Assembly (NCBI RefSeq): GCF_017744115.1
Contig: NZ_JAGHQW010000016.1
Coordinates: 43,686 to 107,685 of the forward strand
Length of the DNA stretch: 64,000 nt
Source of the DNA: Salinisphaera sp. G21_0
Lineage (GTDB): Bacteria; Pseudomonadota; Gammaproteobacteria; Pseudomonadales; Endozoicomonadaceae
Reading direction: 5' to 3'
Made by a program: the position numbers and the translations under genes. The first letter of the stretch is position 1. Every line of letters starts with the position of its first letter. Shown piece by piece: positions 54,637-63,759 of the stretch. The notes below the pieces were generated by a model. The model ran no database searches. It was not told the origin of the DNA and saw only the letters and a program-made list of their open reading frames with translations.

Positions 54637-55368
54637 TCAGTGATTTGCCGGAGCAGTCTTAAGCTGAACAGAGGGCTTCACCGCAGTGGCAAACATCACC
54701 TGACCATTCTGGATCACTTCCGCCAACAGCTCATAGTTGCTGCCCGGTTTCACCAGCTCAGGTGCATAGTAGACCACATAATCCACGACATCCACCGCCC
54801 TGCCTACGCGGATTCGCTCAATGCCAATGATGCCAGCCGGGTCATCGGGCATGGCGCTATCTTGCAGAACCACAATAACTTCAGAGCCTGGTGCAAAAGT
54901 GCCTTCACTGGCAGTAATCTGACCGCTCACATTGGCTGATTCGGTCACGTAGGTCAGTTCCTGGTCACCGCTTGCGCTGTTCAATACCAGTCCATGTTCT
55001 TTTATGGTGATATTGTCCAGTTTTGGGAACATTGCCAGATACTCAGCTTCACTGGTCATCAATGGTGGCGGACAGGCCATTCTGTTGCTCCCCATTGAGG
55101 TAAAGTGAATTTTATGGCTGGCAACCTGATAGTTACCAAAGTAGCGGTTACAGGGTGCCTGGCCTCCAATACGTCCATCCAGGGCAGTGGCAGGGCGAAG
55201 CTCCATGGTGACTCTCGGGCCCGATACCGGCTGACTGTTCATTGTCGTCAACACCCAGGTTTTGTTCTCAACCAACTGGGGGTCTACACTGGTCAGCTTG
55301 TGGGATCCGCACCCAAACAGGGCAGCGCCTGTGACCAAAACAATACAAGAGTGAATCAACCTTTTCAT
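54637..55368 (-). CDS. META plus YbaY domain lipoprotein
   Basis: A 243-residue lipoprotein. The lipobox is ALFGC (Cys about residue 20). Residues about 33-135 form a META/HslJ domain (NKTWVLTTMNSQPV, CNRYFGNYQV, MACPPPLMTSEAEYLAMF). Residues about 140-240 form a YbaY-like domain (VSGQITASEGTFAPGSEVIVVLQDSA, in sequence). Such lipoproteins sit in the outer membrane, and META domains are linked to novobiocin or stress resistance. The ATG at 55368 begins the signal peptide. Confidence 0.82.
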   Translation of the reverse strand: MKRLIHSCIVLVTGAALFGCGSHKLTSVDPQLVENKTWVLTTMNSQPVSGPRVTMELRPATALDGRIGGQAPCNRYFGNYQVASHKIHFTSMGSNRMACPPPLMTSEAEYLAMFPKLDNITIKEHGLVLNSASGDQELTYVTESANVSGQITASEGTFAPGSEVIVVLQDSAMPDDPAGIIGIERIRVGRAVDVVDYVVYYAPELVKPGSNYELLAEVIQNGQVMFATAVKPSVQLKTAPANH

Positions 55369-55710
55369 GTCATACTCCAGCAACGGGAATAAAGATAAAC
55401 TTGCAGGCTGTCGAACTTAAGCGTGTGTGGCAAGAGTCGTCTAAGTTCGAGAGTCTCCTGCGGCACAGCCATCAGCGATAGCCTGTAGAGGGTGACTGCC
55501 GGGGGCAGATGACCTTGGAAAAAAAACCTTTGATCAGCCAGCAAAGCAGAAACTGATAGTGTTAAAGTAGTCGATCATCAGGTATTGCTGCCATTCTAAT
55601 TTTCCACCCGGACCTGGTACCCGGGCTACATTCAGGATGACCTGATAATTCCCATGCATCAGGGCATAAGATTCAGTATGATCAGCACTGGCACTGATTA
55701 AAAACGTTTT

Positions 55711-56385
55711 ATGGCCCCGAAATCTACCGCAGGAAACCAACTGATCAGCCGTGGCTACAGCCTGGCTGAAGAGATTGCCAACAGTATTACTCACGGTCTG
55801 GGGGCTCTGCTCAGTGTCGCCGGTCTGACGCTACTGGTCACCTATGCCGCCCATCAGGCTGATGTCTGGCGGGTGGTCAGTTTCAGCATCTACGGCAGCA
55901 CCCTGATTCTGCTGTTTCTGGCTTCTACGCTTTACCACAGTTTTCAACATCCAAAAACCAAGCGCGTCTTCAAGATACTGGATCACTGCTCCATCTATCT
56001 GCTGATTGCCGGAACCTACACGCCTTTTCTTCTGGTTAGCATGAGAAGTGTGACTGGCTGGATTCTTTTTGCTGTCATCTGGACCCTGGCTGCATTGGGC
56101 ATTATCTTCAAGGCGGTGTTTGGGTCCAGGTACAAAAAACTGTCGTTAACCACGTACATTCTGATGGGCTGGCTGGTTCTGGCGGCCTCCAAAGAGCTGG
56201 CAGAGAACTTGTCAACCAATGGCATATACTGGCTGGTTGCCGGTGGCTTGCTTTATACCGTTGGCGTGATCTTTTATTTATGGAAAAAGCTGCCTTTCAA
56301 TCACGCAATCTGGCATCTCTTTGTATTAGGTGGGTCGGCCTGTCACTTCTTTTCGGTTTTATTCCATGTATTACCGCCAGCCTGA
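55711..56385 (+). CDS. Hemolysin III family membrane protein (PAQR-like)
   Basis: A 224-residue protein with seven hydrophobic segments. The PAQR/HlyIII motifs are ANSITHGLGALLS (N-terminal His), STLYHSFQH, DHCSIYLLIAGTYTPF and the C-terminal HAIWHLFVLGGSACHFF. In other organisms the family affects membrane homeostasis; haemolysis is only a historical name. A hairpin at 56484-56520 follows, possibly its terminator. Confidence 0.92.
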   Translation: MAPKSTAGNQLISRGYSLAEEIANSITHGLGALLSVAGLTLLVTYAAHQADVWRVVSFSIYGSTLILLFLASTLYHSFQHPKTKRVFKILDHCSIYLLIAGTYTPFLLVSMRSVTGWILFAVIWTLAALGIIFKAVFGSRYKKLSLTTYILMGWLVLAASKELAENLSTNGIYWLVAGGLLYTVGVIFYLWKKLPFNHAIWHLFVLGGSACHFFSVLFHVLPPA

Positions 56386-56454
56386 AGAAAAATAAATTTT
56401 TTCAGCTTCTCTGGAAACTATTTGGCGATTAATCAATCAAAGTCATCAAACCAT

Positions 56455-56520
56455 TTCGATGAGTTTGATGTGTATAATCTCTGTTCACCCTGAGCGTCTT
56501 TCGACTCCACTCAGGGTGAA
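56455..56520. repeat. Dispersed repeat with terminator-like hairpin
   Basis: Bases 56455-56495 repeat 44441-44481 with four differences (both begin TTCGATGAGTTTGATGTGTA). The hairpin TTCACCCTGAG/CTCAGGGTGAA spans 56484-56520. Confidence 0.75.
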
Positions 56521-56605
56521 TGGAGCCTTGAGTTCTATGAAGGAGCCTGTCAATTGCATCGAAACCGTGTACTGGTAACAAAGCACTTTTTGAAGATACT
56601 GGTTT

Positions 56606-57826
56606 ATGATCCCCTTGAATGAGCCCTCATCCGGCTATACTGCTCCGAAAACAGATATCGCTCTGAAAGACGAAGTTATTTCTCCATGTAAGCAAACAGC
56701 AGATTCCAGTGGCCATCTGGTCAAACAGGTTCCACCAATATCTTCTACCCTGAAACAAGGTCCGTCATTTTCCTCCAATGGCCGAAAACCATTTCATGAA
56801 AAAACAAGGCTACACAATGCCAGGCTTCCCATTATTCAAATTAAGGCCAGTGGGCTGTCAGGCAAGCCTGCCTCACAAATGCCAGAACTGACATCACCCG
56901 GTCGGCGTACGCCGCTTAATTCTCCCTCTGGCAAGAGTAGTAACCCCTTTTATAAACCAACGCCGGAACTTTTGGCCACACTGTTAAAATTGGCTGGCAT
57001 CCCCTCTTCCGTTTACCAGAGACAATACCCACCAGTATCCAATGTTGACACCGTTCGTGGGGGCGACGATACAACCTGTGAACAAACCAAAAAGACGGTT
57101 GAAGATATTATTGCCTCCTACAAGTTACTTGAGGATAGAGGTTTTAAAAAATATCTGGCAGCGAAAAGACTGAGAGAGGAGATGTTTGATAAAAATCATT
57201 TTATGTGGAATAGACCGGCCTCTCTTCTGGAAATTGTTGTCCATTATACTTTCCGGTTTGACCCTGTTCTCAAAAATATATCGTTTTCTGGAGCGCATGG
57301 TTATGTGCTCACATATCTTGACCATGAAATCTTGACAGTGCATCAACCGATAAGAAAAGAACATATTCAGGAGTCTGGGAAGTTTAAACCGATTGAAGTC
57401 AAATACACCTGTAATGGCAGACCCATCATTCAACAACAGGCAACCAGAGGCTGTAGTTACGCTGTTGCAGCAATGCTGATACATCAGCATCACGGCACTT
57501 TTTCGGTTAGTGACTTACGCTCAACCAACCTTGGCAATGACAAGCTGATATTTCAAGCATTATCTACGGCAGGCCTATCCCCCTTTAAAACCCGGCATTC
57601 AAATCTTGAAGATCTGGCCATTGCAGTTAATCGGGATGGGTCTGCAATAGTCACAGTAAGTAGTTTGGAAGGGGGAATGCATGACATTATTGTTGATGCG
57701 GTTACAGACACATCTGTTCTTATTCGAGACCCATACCACGGTTGGGAAGTTGAGATCAGCCGGGATGCTTTTAAGACATCCTGGGATAAAGACGCCATTC
57801 AGGTGAAACAGCGGATAGCAAACTGA
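56606..57826 (+). CDS. C39-like cysteine protease, putative effector
   Basis: A 406-residue protein. The first ~150 residues are Ser/Pro/Lys-rich and probably disordered. About 155-265 is helical, then beta. From about 275 a papain-like domain carries QQQATRGCSYAVAAML (Gln277/278, Cys283), MHDIIVDAVTD (His359) and LIRDPYHGW (Asp375), the Cys-His-Asp order of C39-type peptidases. There is no signal peptide, so a type III or similar secretion route is possible. Alternatives are a bacteriocin-processing relative, but there is no ABC transporter domain. No close family is recognised. Confidence 0.7.
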   Translation: MIPLNEPSSGYTAPKTDIALKDEVISPCKQTADSSGHLVKQVPPISSTLKQGPSFSSNGRKPFHEKTRLHNARLPIIQIKASGLSGKPASQMPELTSPGRRTPLNSPSGKSSNPFYKPTPELLATLLKLAGIPSSVYQRQYPPVSNVDTVRGGDDTTCEQTKKTVEDIIASYKLLEDRGFKKYLAAKRLREEMFDKNHFMWNRPASLLEIVVHYTFRFDPVLKNISFSGAHGYVLTYLDHEILTVHQPIRKEHIQESGKFKPIEVKYTCNGRPIIQQQATRGCSYAVAAMLIHQHHGTFSVSDLRSTNLGNDKLIFQALSTAGLSPFKTRHSNLEDLAIAVNRDGSAIVTVSSLEGGMHDIIVDAVTDTSVLIRDPYHGWEVEISRDAFKTSWDKDAIQVKQRIAN

Positions 57827-57847
57827 TAAATTCCCGGTTTCAGAAAG

Positions 57848-57878
57848 TCCGGGCTACTGGAAGAACCAATAGCCCGGA
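57848..57878. terminator. Bidirectional terminator between the protease-like gene and csdA
   Basis: TCCGGGCTA and ATAGCCCGGA pair across a 12-base loop in the 58-base gap between two convergent genes. Confidence 0.7.
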
Positions 57879-57884
57879 ATGCTA

Positions 57885-59699
57885 TTAACGAGTGCCGCTA
57901 TTATCACGACGTGGACGACGATCGCCACCACGGCCACCTTCGCGACGGGCACCGCCTTCACGGCGACCACCTTCGTGGCGGCCACGGCCACCATCACGTC
58001 GGCCACGGCGCTCTGTTTGAGGCTCGTCACCGGTCCACAGTTTCAACTCCATTGGCCGGTTGCGAATCCTGGCACCTTTCAGGGCTTCAATAACGCTCTT
58101 GTCCATCCCTTCTGGCAGGTAGACTGACGAGCAGTTATCAAACAGTCGGATATGGCCAATGCTCTGTCCGGAAATTTTGCCTTCATTGGCAATGGCTCCC
58201 ACCAGGTCACCCGGGTTGATGCCCTGGTCACGACCCAGTTCGACACGATAACGCACCATGCCATCATTGTTACGTTCACGGCCACGCTCACCACGCCTTT
58301 CGCCATCACGACGTCTTTCGCCACGATCACGATCACCACGATCACGGCCTTCACGACGGGGCTGCTCCGGTTCTTTGGCATCCGGGAACGGGCGTTCTTT
58401 CTGGGCCATAAAGCAGAGCGCTGCTGCCATGTCTTCATAGCTCAGGGCATTTTCCTGCTCAAGCTCGGCAACAATCTCACGGAACACATCCAGCTCTTCG
58501 CCCATGTCAATCGCTTTGATGACATCTTCCTTGAACTGACGGATACGAATATCACGCACGTCACTCATGGAAGGCAATCGCATGGTATCAATACGCTGTC
58601 GTGTAGCACTTTCGATGGCACGAAGCATCCTGCGCTCACGATGGGTGGCAAACAGGATCGCAGTGCCCTGACGGCCAGCACGCCCGGTACGGCCAATACG
58701 GTGAACGTAGGCTTCTGTATCGTACGGTATGTCGTAGTTCACTACGTGACTCATACGCTCAACATCCAGGCCCCTGGCCGCTACGTCGGTAGCAATCAGA
58801 ATATCCAGGGATTTTTTCTTGAGACGATCCACCACTTTCTCACGCAGCGCCTGACTCATATCACCATTCAGCGCCGCCGCAGCGAAACCACGGGCTTCCA
58901 GTTTTTCCGCCAGTTCCACCGTGGCGGTTTTGGTGCGCACGAAAATGATCATGGCATCAAATGATTCCACTTCCAGAATGCGTGTCAGGGCATCCAGCTT
59001 GTGGAAACCGCTGACCATGCAGACCTTCTGGGTAATGGTGTCAACCGTCGCCGTTTTGGCTTTGATCTCCACCGTAGCAGGCTCTTTTAAGTGAGTATCT
59101 GCAATTTTGCGAATCTGGTAAGGCATTGTGGCAGAGAACAGGGCCACCTGACGGTCAGCGGGCGTCTGCTCCATGATCCATTCGATGTCATCCACGAAGC
59201 CCATGCGCAGCATTTCATCCGCTTCATCCAGAACCACGGTTTTCAGGCTATCCAGCTTCAGGCTTTCACGACGCAGGTGATCCATGACCCGGCCCGGCGT
59301 GCCCACAATCACATGGGCTCCACGCTGAAGGCTGCGCAGTTGGCCGCGCATATCCTGACCACCGTAAACAGGCAACACATGGAATCCTTTCATGTGACGG
59401 GCGTAACGTTGAAAGGCTTCTGCCACCTGTATAGCCAGCTCACGGGTCGGCGTTAAGACCAGAACCTGCGGATCGCGCTGCTTCAAATCAATGGCTGACA
59501 GCAATGGCAATGCAAATGCGGCTGTTTTACCTGTACCGGTCTGCGCCAGACCCAGAAGGTCACGACCTTCCAGCAGGTGAGGAATACTTTGTGCCTGGAT
59601 GGGTGACGGGCTCTCATAGCCGACATCCTGAACAGCCTTGATTACCGCTTCCGACAGGGGCAGGTCCGCAAAAGTCATCGCGTTGTTGGTATCAGTCAT
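57885..59699 (-). CDS. deaD: ATP-dependent DEAD-box RNA helicase, CsdA/DeaD type
   Basis: A 604-residue helicase. Motifs in order: Q motif PSPIQAQSIP, I AQTGTGKT (about residue 50), II VLDEADEML (about 155), III SAT, VI HRIGRTGRAG (about 330). A DbpA-like RNA-binding domain (about 475-550) and an Arg/Gly/Asp-rich tail with GRGG and RRDG repeats follow. CsdA/DeaD remodels rRNA and mRNA, mainly in the cold. The ATG at 59699 has GGAG 7 nt upstream; an earlier start at 59729 is in frame. The long 5' region fits cold-shock control. Confidence 0.93.
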   Translation of the reverse strand: MTDTNNAMTFADLPLSEAVIKAVQDVGYESPSPIQAQSIPHLLEGRDLLGLAQTGTGKTAAFALPLLSAIDLKQRDPQVLVLTPTRELAIQVAEAFQRYARHMKGFHVLPVYGGQDMRGQLRSLQRGAHVIVGTPGRVMDHLRRESLKLDSLKTVVLDEADEMLRMGFVDDIEWIMEQTPADRQVALFSATMPYQIRKIADTHLKEPATVEIKAKTATVDTITQKVCMVSGFHKLDALTRILEVESFDAMIIFVRTKTATVELAEKLEARGFAAAALNGDMSQALREKVVDRLKKKSLDILIATDVAARGLDVERMSHVVNYDIPYDTEAYVHRIGRTGRAGRQGTAILFATHRERRMLRAIESATRQRIDTMRLPSMSDVRDIRIRQFKEDVIKAIDMGEELDVFREIVAELEQENALSYEDMAAALCFMAQKERPFPDAKEPEQPRREGRDRGDRDRGERRRDGERRGERGRERNNDGMVRYRVELGRDQGINPGDLVGAIANEGKISGQSIGHIRLFDNCSSVYLPEGMDKSVIEALKGARIRNRPMELKLWTGDEPQTERRGRRDGGRGRHEGGRREGGARREGGRGGDRRPRRDNSGTR

Positions 59700-60292
59700 T
59701 TGATACTCCGTAAATTCATTCTTTGCCATAAAAATGCCGCCATTTTGCTGTCAAAAGCTGTCAGGATCAGACGGCATTTGATCGTCCGGTAAACCGGCTC
59801 ATGGCTGCTTGGTGCTGGCGACGTTTGGAGCAAACAGAAATAGGATGGCAGTATACTTTTCCGACGCTGTTCCAGTAGCATTCGGAAAATTTGCAGCCAT
59901 GGACTTCCTGGTGCCGCTATCCGGAACTCCCCTCTGATCGAATACAGAAAGACGTTACCGAATCGCCTGTGAGGTCCACGACTGCGTTTGGAGAGGCTTG
60001 ATGAACAAGCTTGGCCTGCATTGGCAGAGGATAATAAGATCTATTGATCTTCCAGTGGCTGAGCTCTTGATTGCCATAGGCTTTTCAAAGGAGCGGACAG
60101 TTGCCGGATTAAATGCAGGAAACGAAGTGCCAGGACTTCCCAACAAACCCCTGTGTCCATAAGTAGGACTGCACATGGGGATAGAAAAAGGTCTGCTAGT
60201 CTAGCGTGTTTTTTAGACAGTGAATACTGTTTTTATCCCTGAATGAACTAGGGGATTATCACATCCAGGGATTTTCCCCCAATCGTTTCAGG
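59700..60292. other. Intergenic region upstream of deaD
   Basis: 593 bases between two leftward genes. A 53-codon ORF (60001-60162, plus strand, beginning MNKLGLHWQRIIRSIDL) is present but has no clear ribosome site; I list it here only as a candidate. Otherwise no feature is supported. Confidence 0.4.
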
Positions 60293-61264
60293 CTACGGCA
60301 GCGCCCGGCCCCGGGCACTCACGTACAGCTGATACCACTGCTCACGACTTAACTGAATAGTCTCAGCCTCGCTACAAGCCCTGATACGCTCGGCATTTGT
60401 TGTGCCAATCACCGGCTGGATAGCTGCGGGGTGGCGCATCAGCCAGGCCAGCACAATAGCCTCTCTGGAAACACCCAGCTGCTCTGCAAACGCTTTGACC
60501 AGCTCAGCCGTTTTCTGAATAGCCTCGGGCTCACCATGAGTATCTTTCCCGGTGAACACACCGTTGCTCAGGCAGCCCCAGGCCTGCAGCTGAATATTGT
60601 GGCTGCGACAATATTCAACGGTGCCAGGGGTAAAGCTGACCGCCGGCCCTTCCGGGTGATTGAACAGCACACCTTCATCCAGCCAGTCCAGATGGGTCAG
60701 GCTCATCTGCAACTGGTTGACCACAATAGGTTGATCAAGGAATGACTGAAGGTATTTGATCTGGTGGCCATTCATGTTTGACACACCAAAATGTTTGACC
60801 TTGCCATCTTTCTGCAGCTGATGAAACGCCCCGGCAACCTCCTCTGGCTGCATCAGCGGATCCGGTCTGTGCAGAAGCAGAAGGTCCAGATAGTCGGTGT
60901 TTAAACGGGCAAGACTCTTTTCCACACTGTGCAGAATCCAATCCCGGGAGAAATCGTAGCGATTGGGAATGTTCCCTTCGGCGAAGCGAATGCCGCACTT
61001 GCCTTGCAGGAATATCTTCTCCCTCAGCTCTGGTCGATCACCCAGCACGCCACCAAATACCTGTTCAGCCTTGCCAAAGGTATAGATATCGGCGTGGTCA
61101 AAGCAGTTTATGCCGCTCTCCAGGGCACTATCCAGAAACTGGTGCGCCTGCATCATATGACCCTTTGAAACCGGGTTATTATCCCAGCCTCCACCCAACC
61201 CCATACAGCCTGCGGCGATTCTGCTGGCTTCAGGCAAGAAAATAGTCAGGGGAATTCGATTCAT
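60293..61264 (-). CDS. Aldo/keto reductase, YdhF-like
   Basis: A 323-residue NADPH-dependent oxidoreductase with a TIM barrel. The catalytic tetrad is visible: Asp in FDHADIY with the Tyr, Lys in LQGKCGIR and His in LLLHRPDP. SREAIVLAWLMRHPA and PVIGTTNAERI form the NADP site. The substrate is unknown. The ATG at 61264 (MNRIPLTIF) is preferred over one 15 nt earlier. Confidence 0.9.
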   Translation of the reverse strand: MNRIPLTIFLPEASRIAAGCMGLGGGWDNNPVSKGHMMQAHQFLDSALESGINCFDHADIYTFGKAEQVFGGVLGDRPELREKIFLQGKCGIRFAEGNIPNRYDFSRDWILHSVEKSLARLNTDYLDLLLLHRPDPLMQPEEVAGAFHQLQKDGKVKHFGVSNMNGHQIKYLQSFLDQPIVVNQLQMSLTHLDWLDEGVLFNHPEGPAVSFTPGTVEYCRSHNIQLQAWGCLSNGVFTGKDTHGEPEAIQKTAELVKAFAEQLGVSREAIVLAWLMRHPAAIQPVIGTTNAERIRACSEAETIQLSREQWYQLYVSARGRALP

Positions 61265-61364
61265 AAGACTCCAACCCAATCGGGTTACTAATTATAAGTA
61301 GTCAGAAATATGTGATTTCATATGGTTAGCTACTTAGGGTGCAGACATAGTAACATTGATTCAC

Positions 61365-62534
61365 TCAAAGGTACTTTACCATTTCATAAGTCATTACCGC
61401 GTGGCTATTGCCGGAAAATTCTTTGGCAAATACCCGCTTGGGATCCATCTCACCAGGATGAAGCGACTTAATAAATTCTGACATACGAGCCCCTTTCGGG
61501 ATAACCGGATCATCACGATGGTTCAGTGACACAATGTAAATCTTACGATCAATCAGTTTACGCATAGAGGCTTCAGCATCCAGATTCCCACCTACCAGCC
61601 ACCCCAGAAAATTGGCAAGTCGGGGCCTGTCTGGCATAACAACTCTTGGCGCTGTGGTAAAAGAGTCATGGGACAGTAACTCGACCCTTGAATCATCCTG
61701 CCCTCCGCTGGCTTCAAGGTGTCTGGCAAGCGAGACGGTTGCCACACCTCCGCCAAGAGAAGTGCCAGCTACGTATACATGTTCAAAATTTTCCAACGCA
61801 TATCCCAGGGCAGCAGCACCATCCTGAACAATGGTTTCATAGGTTGAGAAAGGCAGATAACCCGACACTCCATCACTCTGGTTTAACCCCGTCCCCCTAT
61901 AGTCATAAAGAATGACCGGGCATTTCTTTTCTGACTGTATTCGGCCGGGTGCTGACCCCGGATGAAGACAACCTCTACCCAGTAGCTGTGAAAGAACCAT
62001 ACCATTTGGATTGTGATAAAGAATGCATTGACTATTACTCGGGTCCCAGTCGGGGGGATAACAAATCACGCCGTGCAATATGCCCGAATCATGTTTAATT
62101 GGGAGCTGCTCAAACCGAAAGCCACTGGTATTGGTTGCATCACAGGCTTCCTTAACAATCTCACGGCTTTCCTGTAAGCCCGGAAATTTCTGGAGACCCG
62201 GGAACTTATCAGGAAAAGTCTTTCCAAGCCATGGAAACACTTGCGATCGCACCAGGGCAACACCAACAACCTTGGCAACCCCCAGCCTGTTTTCAATCAT
62301 CCAATGAAAAGGCGTCAGGACAACCGCAGATCTTGATAAAATTGAATAGCAGGTTCCGGGGACAGAACAAATAAGATCCTTAGCCAGGGATAAATAACTA
62401 TCAGGCTCGACGGATTCAGTAGAACGTGCCCCCATGTGCGACTTTTGGTCATTATCAGGGCATGCTTCCTTCGCCCGGCTCCTTAACCAGGGTGATTCAT
62501 AAGCGTATCTATCAGCAATAGTTCCGTAAGTCAT
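61365..62534 (-). CDS. Alpha/beta hydrolase, effector-like
   Basis: A 389-residue protein. The first ~130 residues have no clear fold but hold a weakly hydrophobic segment (LGVAKVVGVALVRSQVFPW). The hydrolase domain (about 135-389) has the elbow VAGTSLGGG (Ser259), Asp341 or Asp342 (NHRDDPVIPKG) and His378 (GNSHAVMTY). It resembles hydrolases of unknown substrate found in Legionella- and Chlamydia-type intracellular bacteria. No signal peptide. It follows, on the same strand, the gene at 62693-63616. Confidence 0.7.
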   Translation of the reverse strand: MTYGTIADRYAYESPWLRSRAKEACPDNDQKSHMGARSTESVEPDSYLSLAKDLICSVPGTCYSILSRSAVVLTPFHWMIENRLGVAKVVGVALVRSQVFPWLGKTFPDKFPGLQKFPGLQESREIVKEACDATNTSGFRFEQLPIKHDSGILHGVICYPPDWDPSNSQCILYHNPNGMVLSQLLGRGCLHPGSAPGRIQSEKKCPVILYDYRGTGLNQSDGVSGYLPFSTYETIVQDGAAALGYALENFEHVYVAGTSLGGGVATVSLARHLEASGGQDDSRVELLSHDSFTTAPRVVMPDRPRLANFLGWLVGGNLDAEASMRKLIDRKIYIVSLNHRDDPVIPKGARMSEFIKSLHPGEMDPKRVFAKEFSGNSHAVMTYEMVKYL

Positions 62535-62692
62535 AACAGCCTCTTTATTCTAATTCTGAGCATCGATTCAGAAAAATCATTGTTGCAATTAACGACAGAA
62601 AAGCGGCCATGCCCTATCAGGCCAACTTAAAACGTTGAATATCCCGTCACTCCCGGAAGATGAAAAGAAGATAATTCAAGGCCGAAAAGCCA

Positions 62693-63616
62693 CTACCTTG
62701 ATAGCGCATCAACAGCAACATCCACTGGACTTTTATTTTCCAGACGAAACTGTTTCAGTTCTTGTAACGTGTAGCCGAAATCACAACAGGCAACGTCAAG
62801 TCTGGGTGTTTGTTGACCACTATCCACAAAGATAGCAATGTGTTTAAAAGAAGAGCTCTCAAGTGTTTTCAGCTTAGGTTCACGAATGTAATTACTAAGC
62901 ACTTTCGACTGTAATTCAGACAATACTTCCTTAGCCTTCGCTCCTTCTGAAAGAAATTGCTGAAATCTTTTGGATCGGGGAACAAGAACTCTGCTGGAAA
63001 AGGCAGCAATTCGGACCGATAAAGAATCAGCCGAACCAAATGCAATACTTTTTTTAGTTAACTTTCTATCTGCTGTTAACTGAACTATGGGAAAGTCAAC
63101 GAGCCCGGACTCCACCTTGCCCACTACTTTTACGATATCGTTCTTTATCAGAAAATCCAGGCATCCCTCGTTTTCTGCATAGTCCTTGATCAGCATCAAT
63201 TTTACTATATGTTGATCTTCATCAAAATCAGGCTCGGTATAACTGCGAACATCCTGAGAAAAACTGGAAAATCGTATTGAGCACTGCATAAACCTTTCGC
63301 CATTTTCCAACTTTAACCTAAGGCCGCAAGAACCATCACTATGGGTAAATTGCTTAGGTAGCACCTTGTAAGTGTTACCATCAGTATCACAGAAATAGTC
63401 GTAGGTCGTCGGACTGGCAGGAATACTGGCCGATCGGTCAGCAATGTTAACCGGCCTTGGTGCGCTGCCAGCACCTGGCTGGTCATCAAGAATACTCACA
63501 CGGCTGAGTGACTCTTGCAGATCCGCTACTCTGCTGTCATCACTTGACTCGGTATTGCGTGAACGAGTCTGTGGATGTACCGGAAGCTGACCGGAAGAAC
63601 GCGTCATTGGATTCAT
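62693..63616 (-). CDS. Hypothetical effector-like protein
   Basis: A 307-residue protein, family not recognised. Residues 1 to about 70 are Ser/Pro/Arg-rich and probably disordered (MNPMTRSSGQLPVHPQTRSR). The remainder is mixed alpha/beta (CGLRLKLENGERFMQCSIRF and HIVKLMLIKDYAENEGCLDF in the middle). No signal peptide, membrane segment or enzymatic motif is visible. The composition and length match the other effector-like genes in this window. Confidence 0.55.
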   Translation of the reverse strand: MNPMTRSSGQLPVHPQTRSRNTESSDDSRVADLQESLSRVSILDDQPGAGSAPRPVNIADRSASIPASPTTYDYFCDTDGNTYKVLPKQFTHSDGSCGLRLKLENGERFMQCSIRFSSFSQDVRSYTEPDFDEDQHIVKLMLIKDYAENEGCLDFLIKNDIVKVVGKVESGLVDFPIVQLTADRKLTKKSIAFGSADSLSVRIAAFSSRVLVPRSKRFQQFLSEGAKAKEVLSELQSKVLSNYIREPKLKTLESSSFKHIAIFVDSGQQTPRLDVACCDFGYTLQELKQFRLENKSPVDVAVDALSR

Positions 63617-63759
63617 GTTAAAGCCCCCATCACTAAGTTGTTACGTGGAACAAGTTAGTCGGGTTTCATTAACATAAGTTCCCTTTACACGTTATGTTCG
63701 ACTTTATTCAATAAATTGACCTGATAGTGCCTGGCTGCACTGGGACATCGTTTTGATGA

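Noticed and set aside
55534..55794. 86-residue frame on the minus strand overlapping the start of the hemolysin III gene
   Set aside because: It overlaps 84 nt of a well-supported gene, has no clear ribosome site, and no family is recognised. A shorter internal start near 55659 remains possible.
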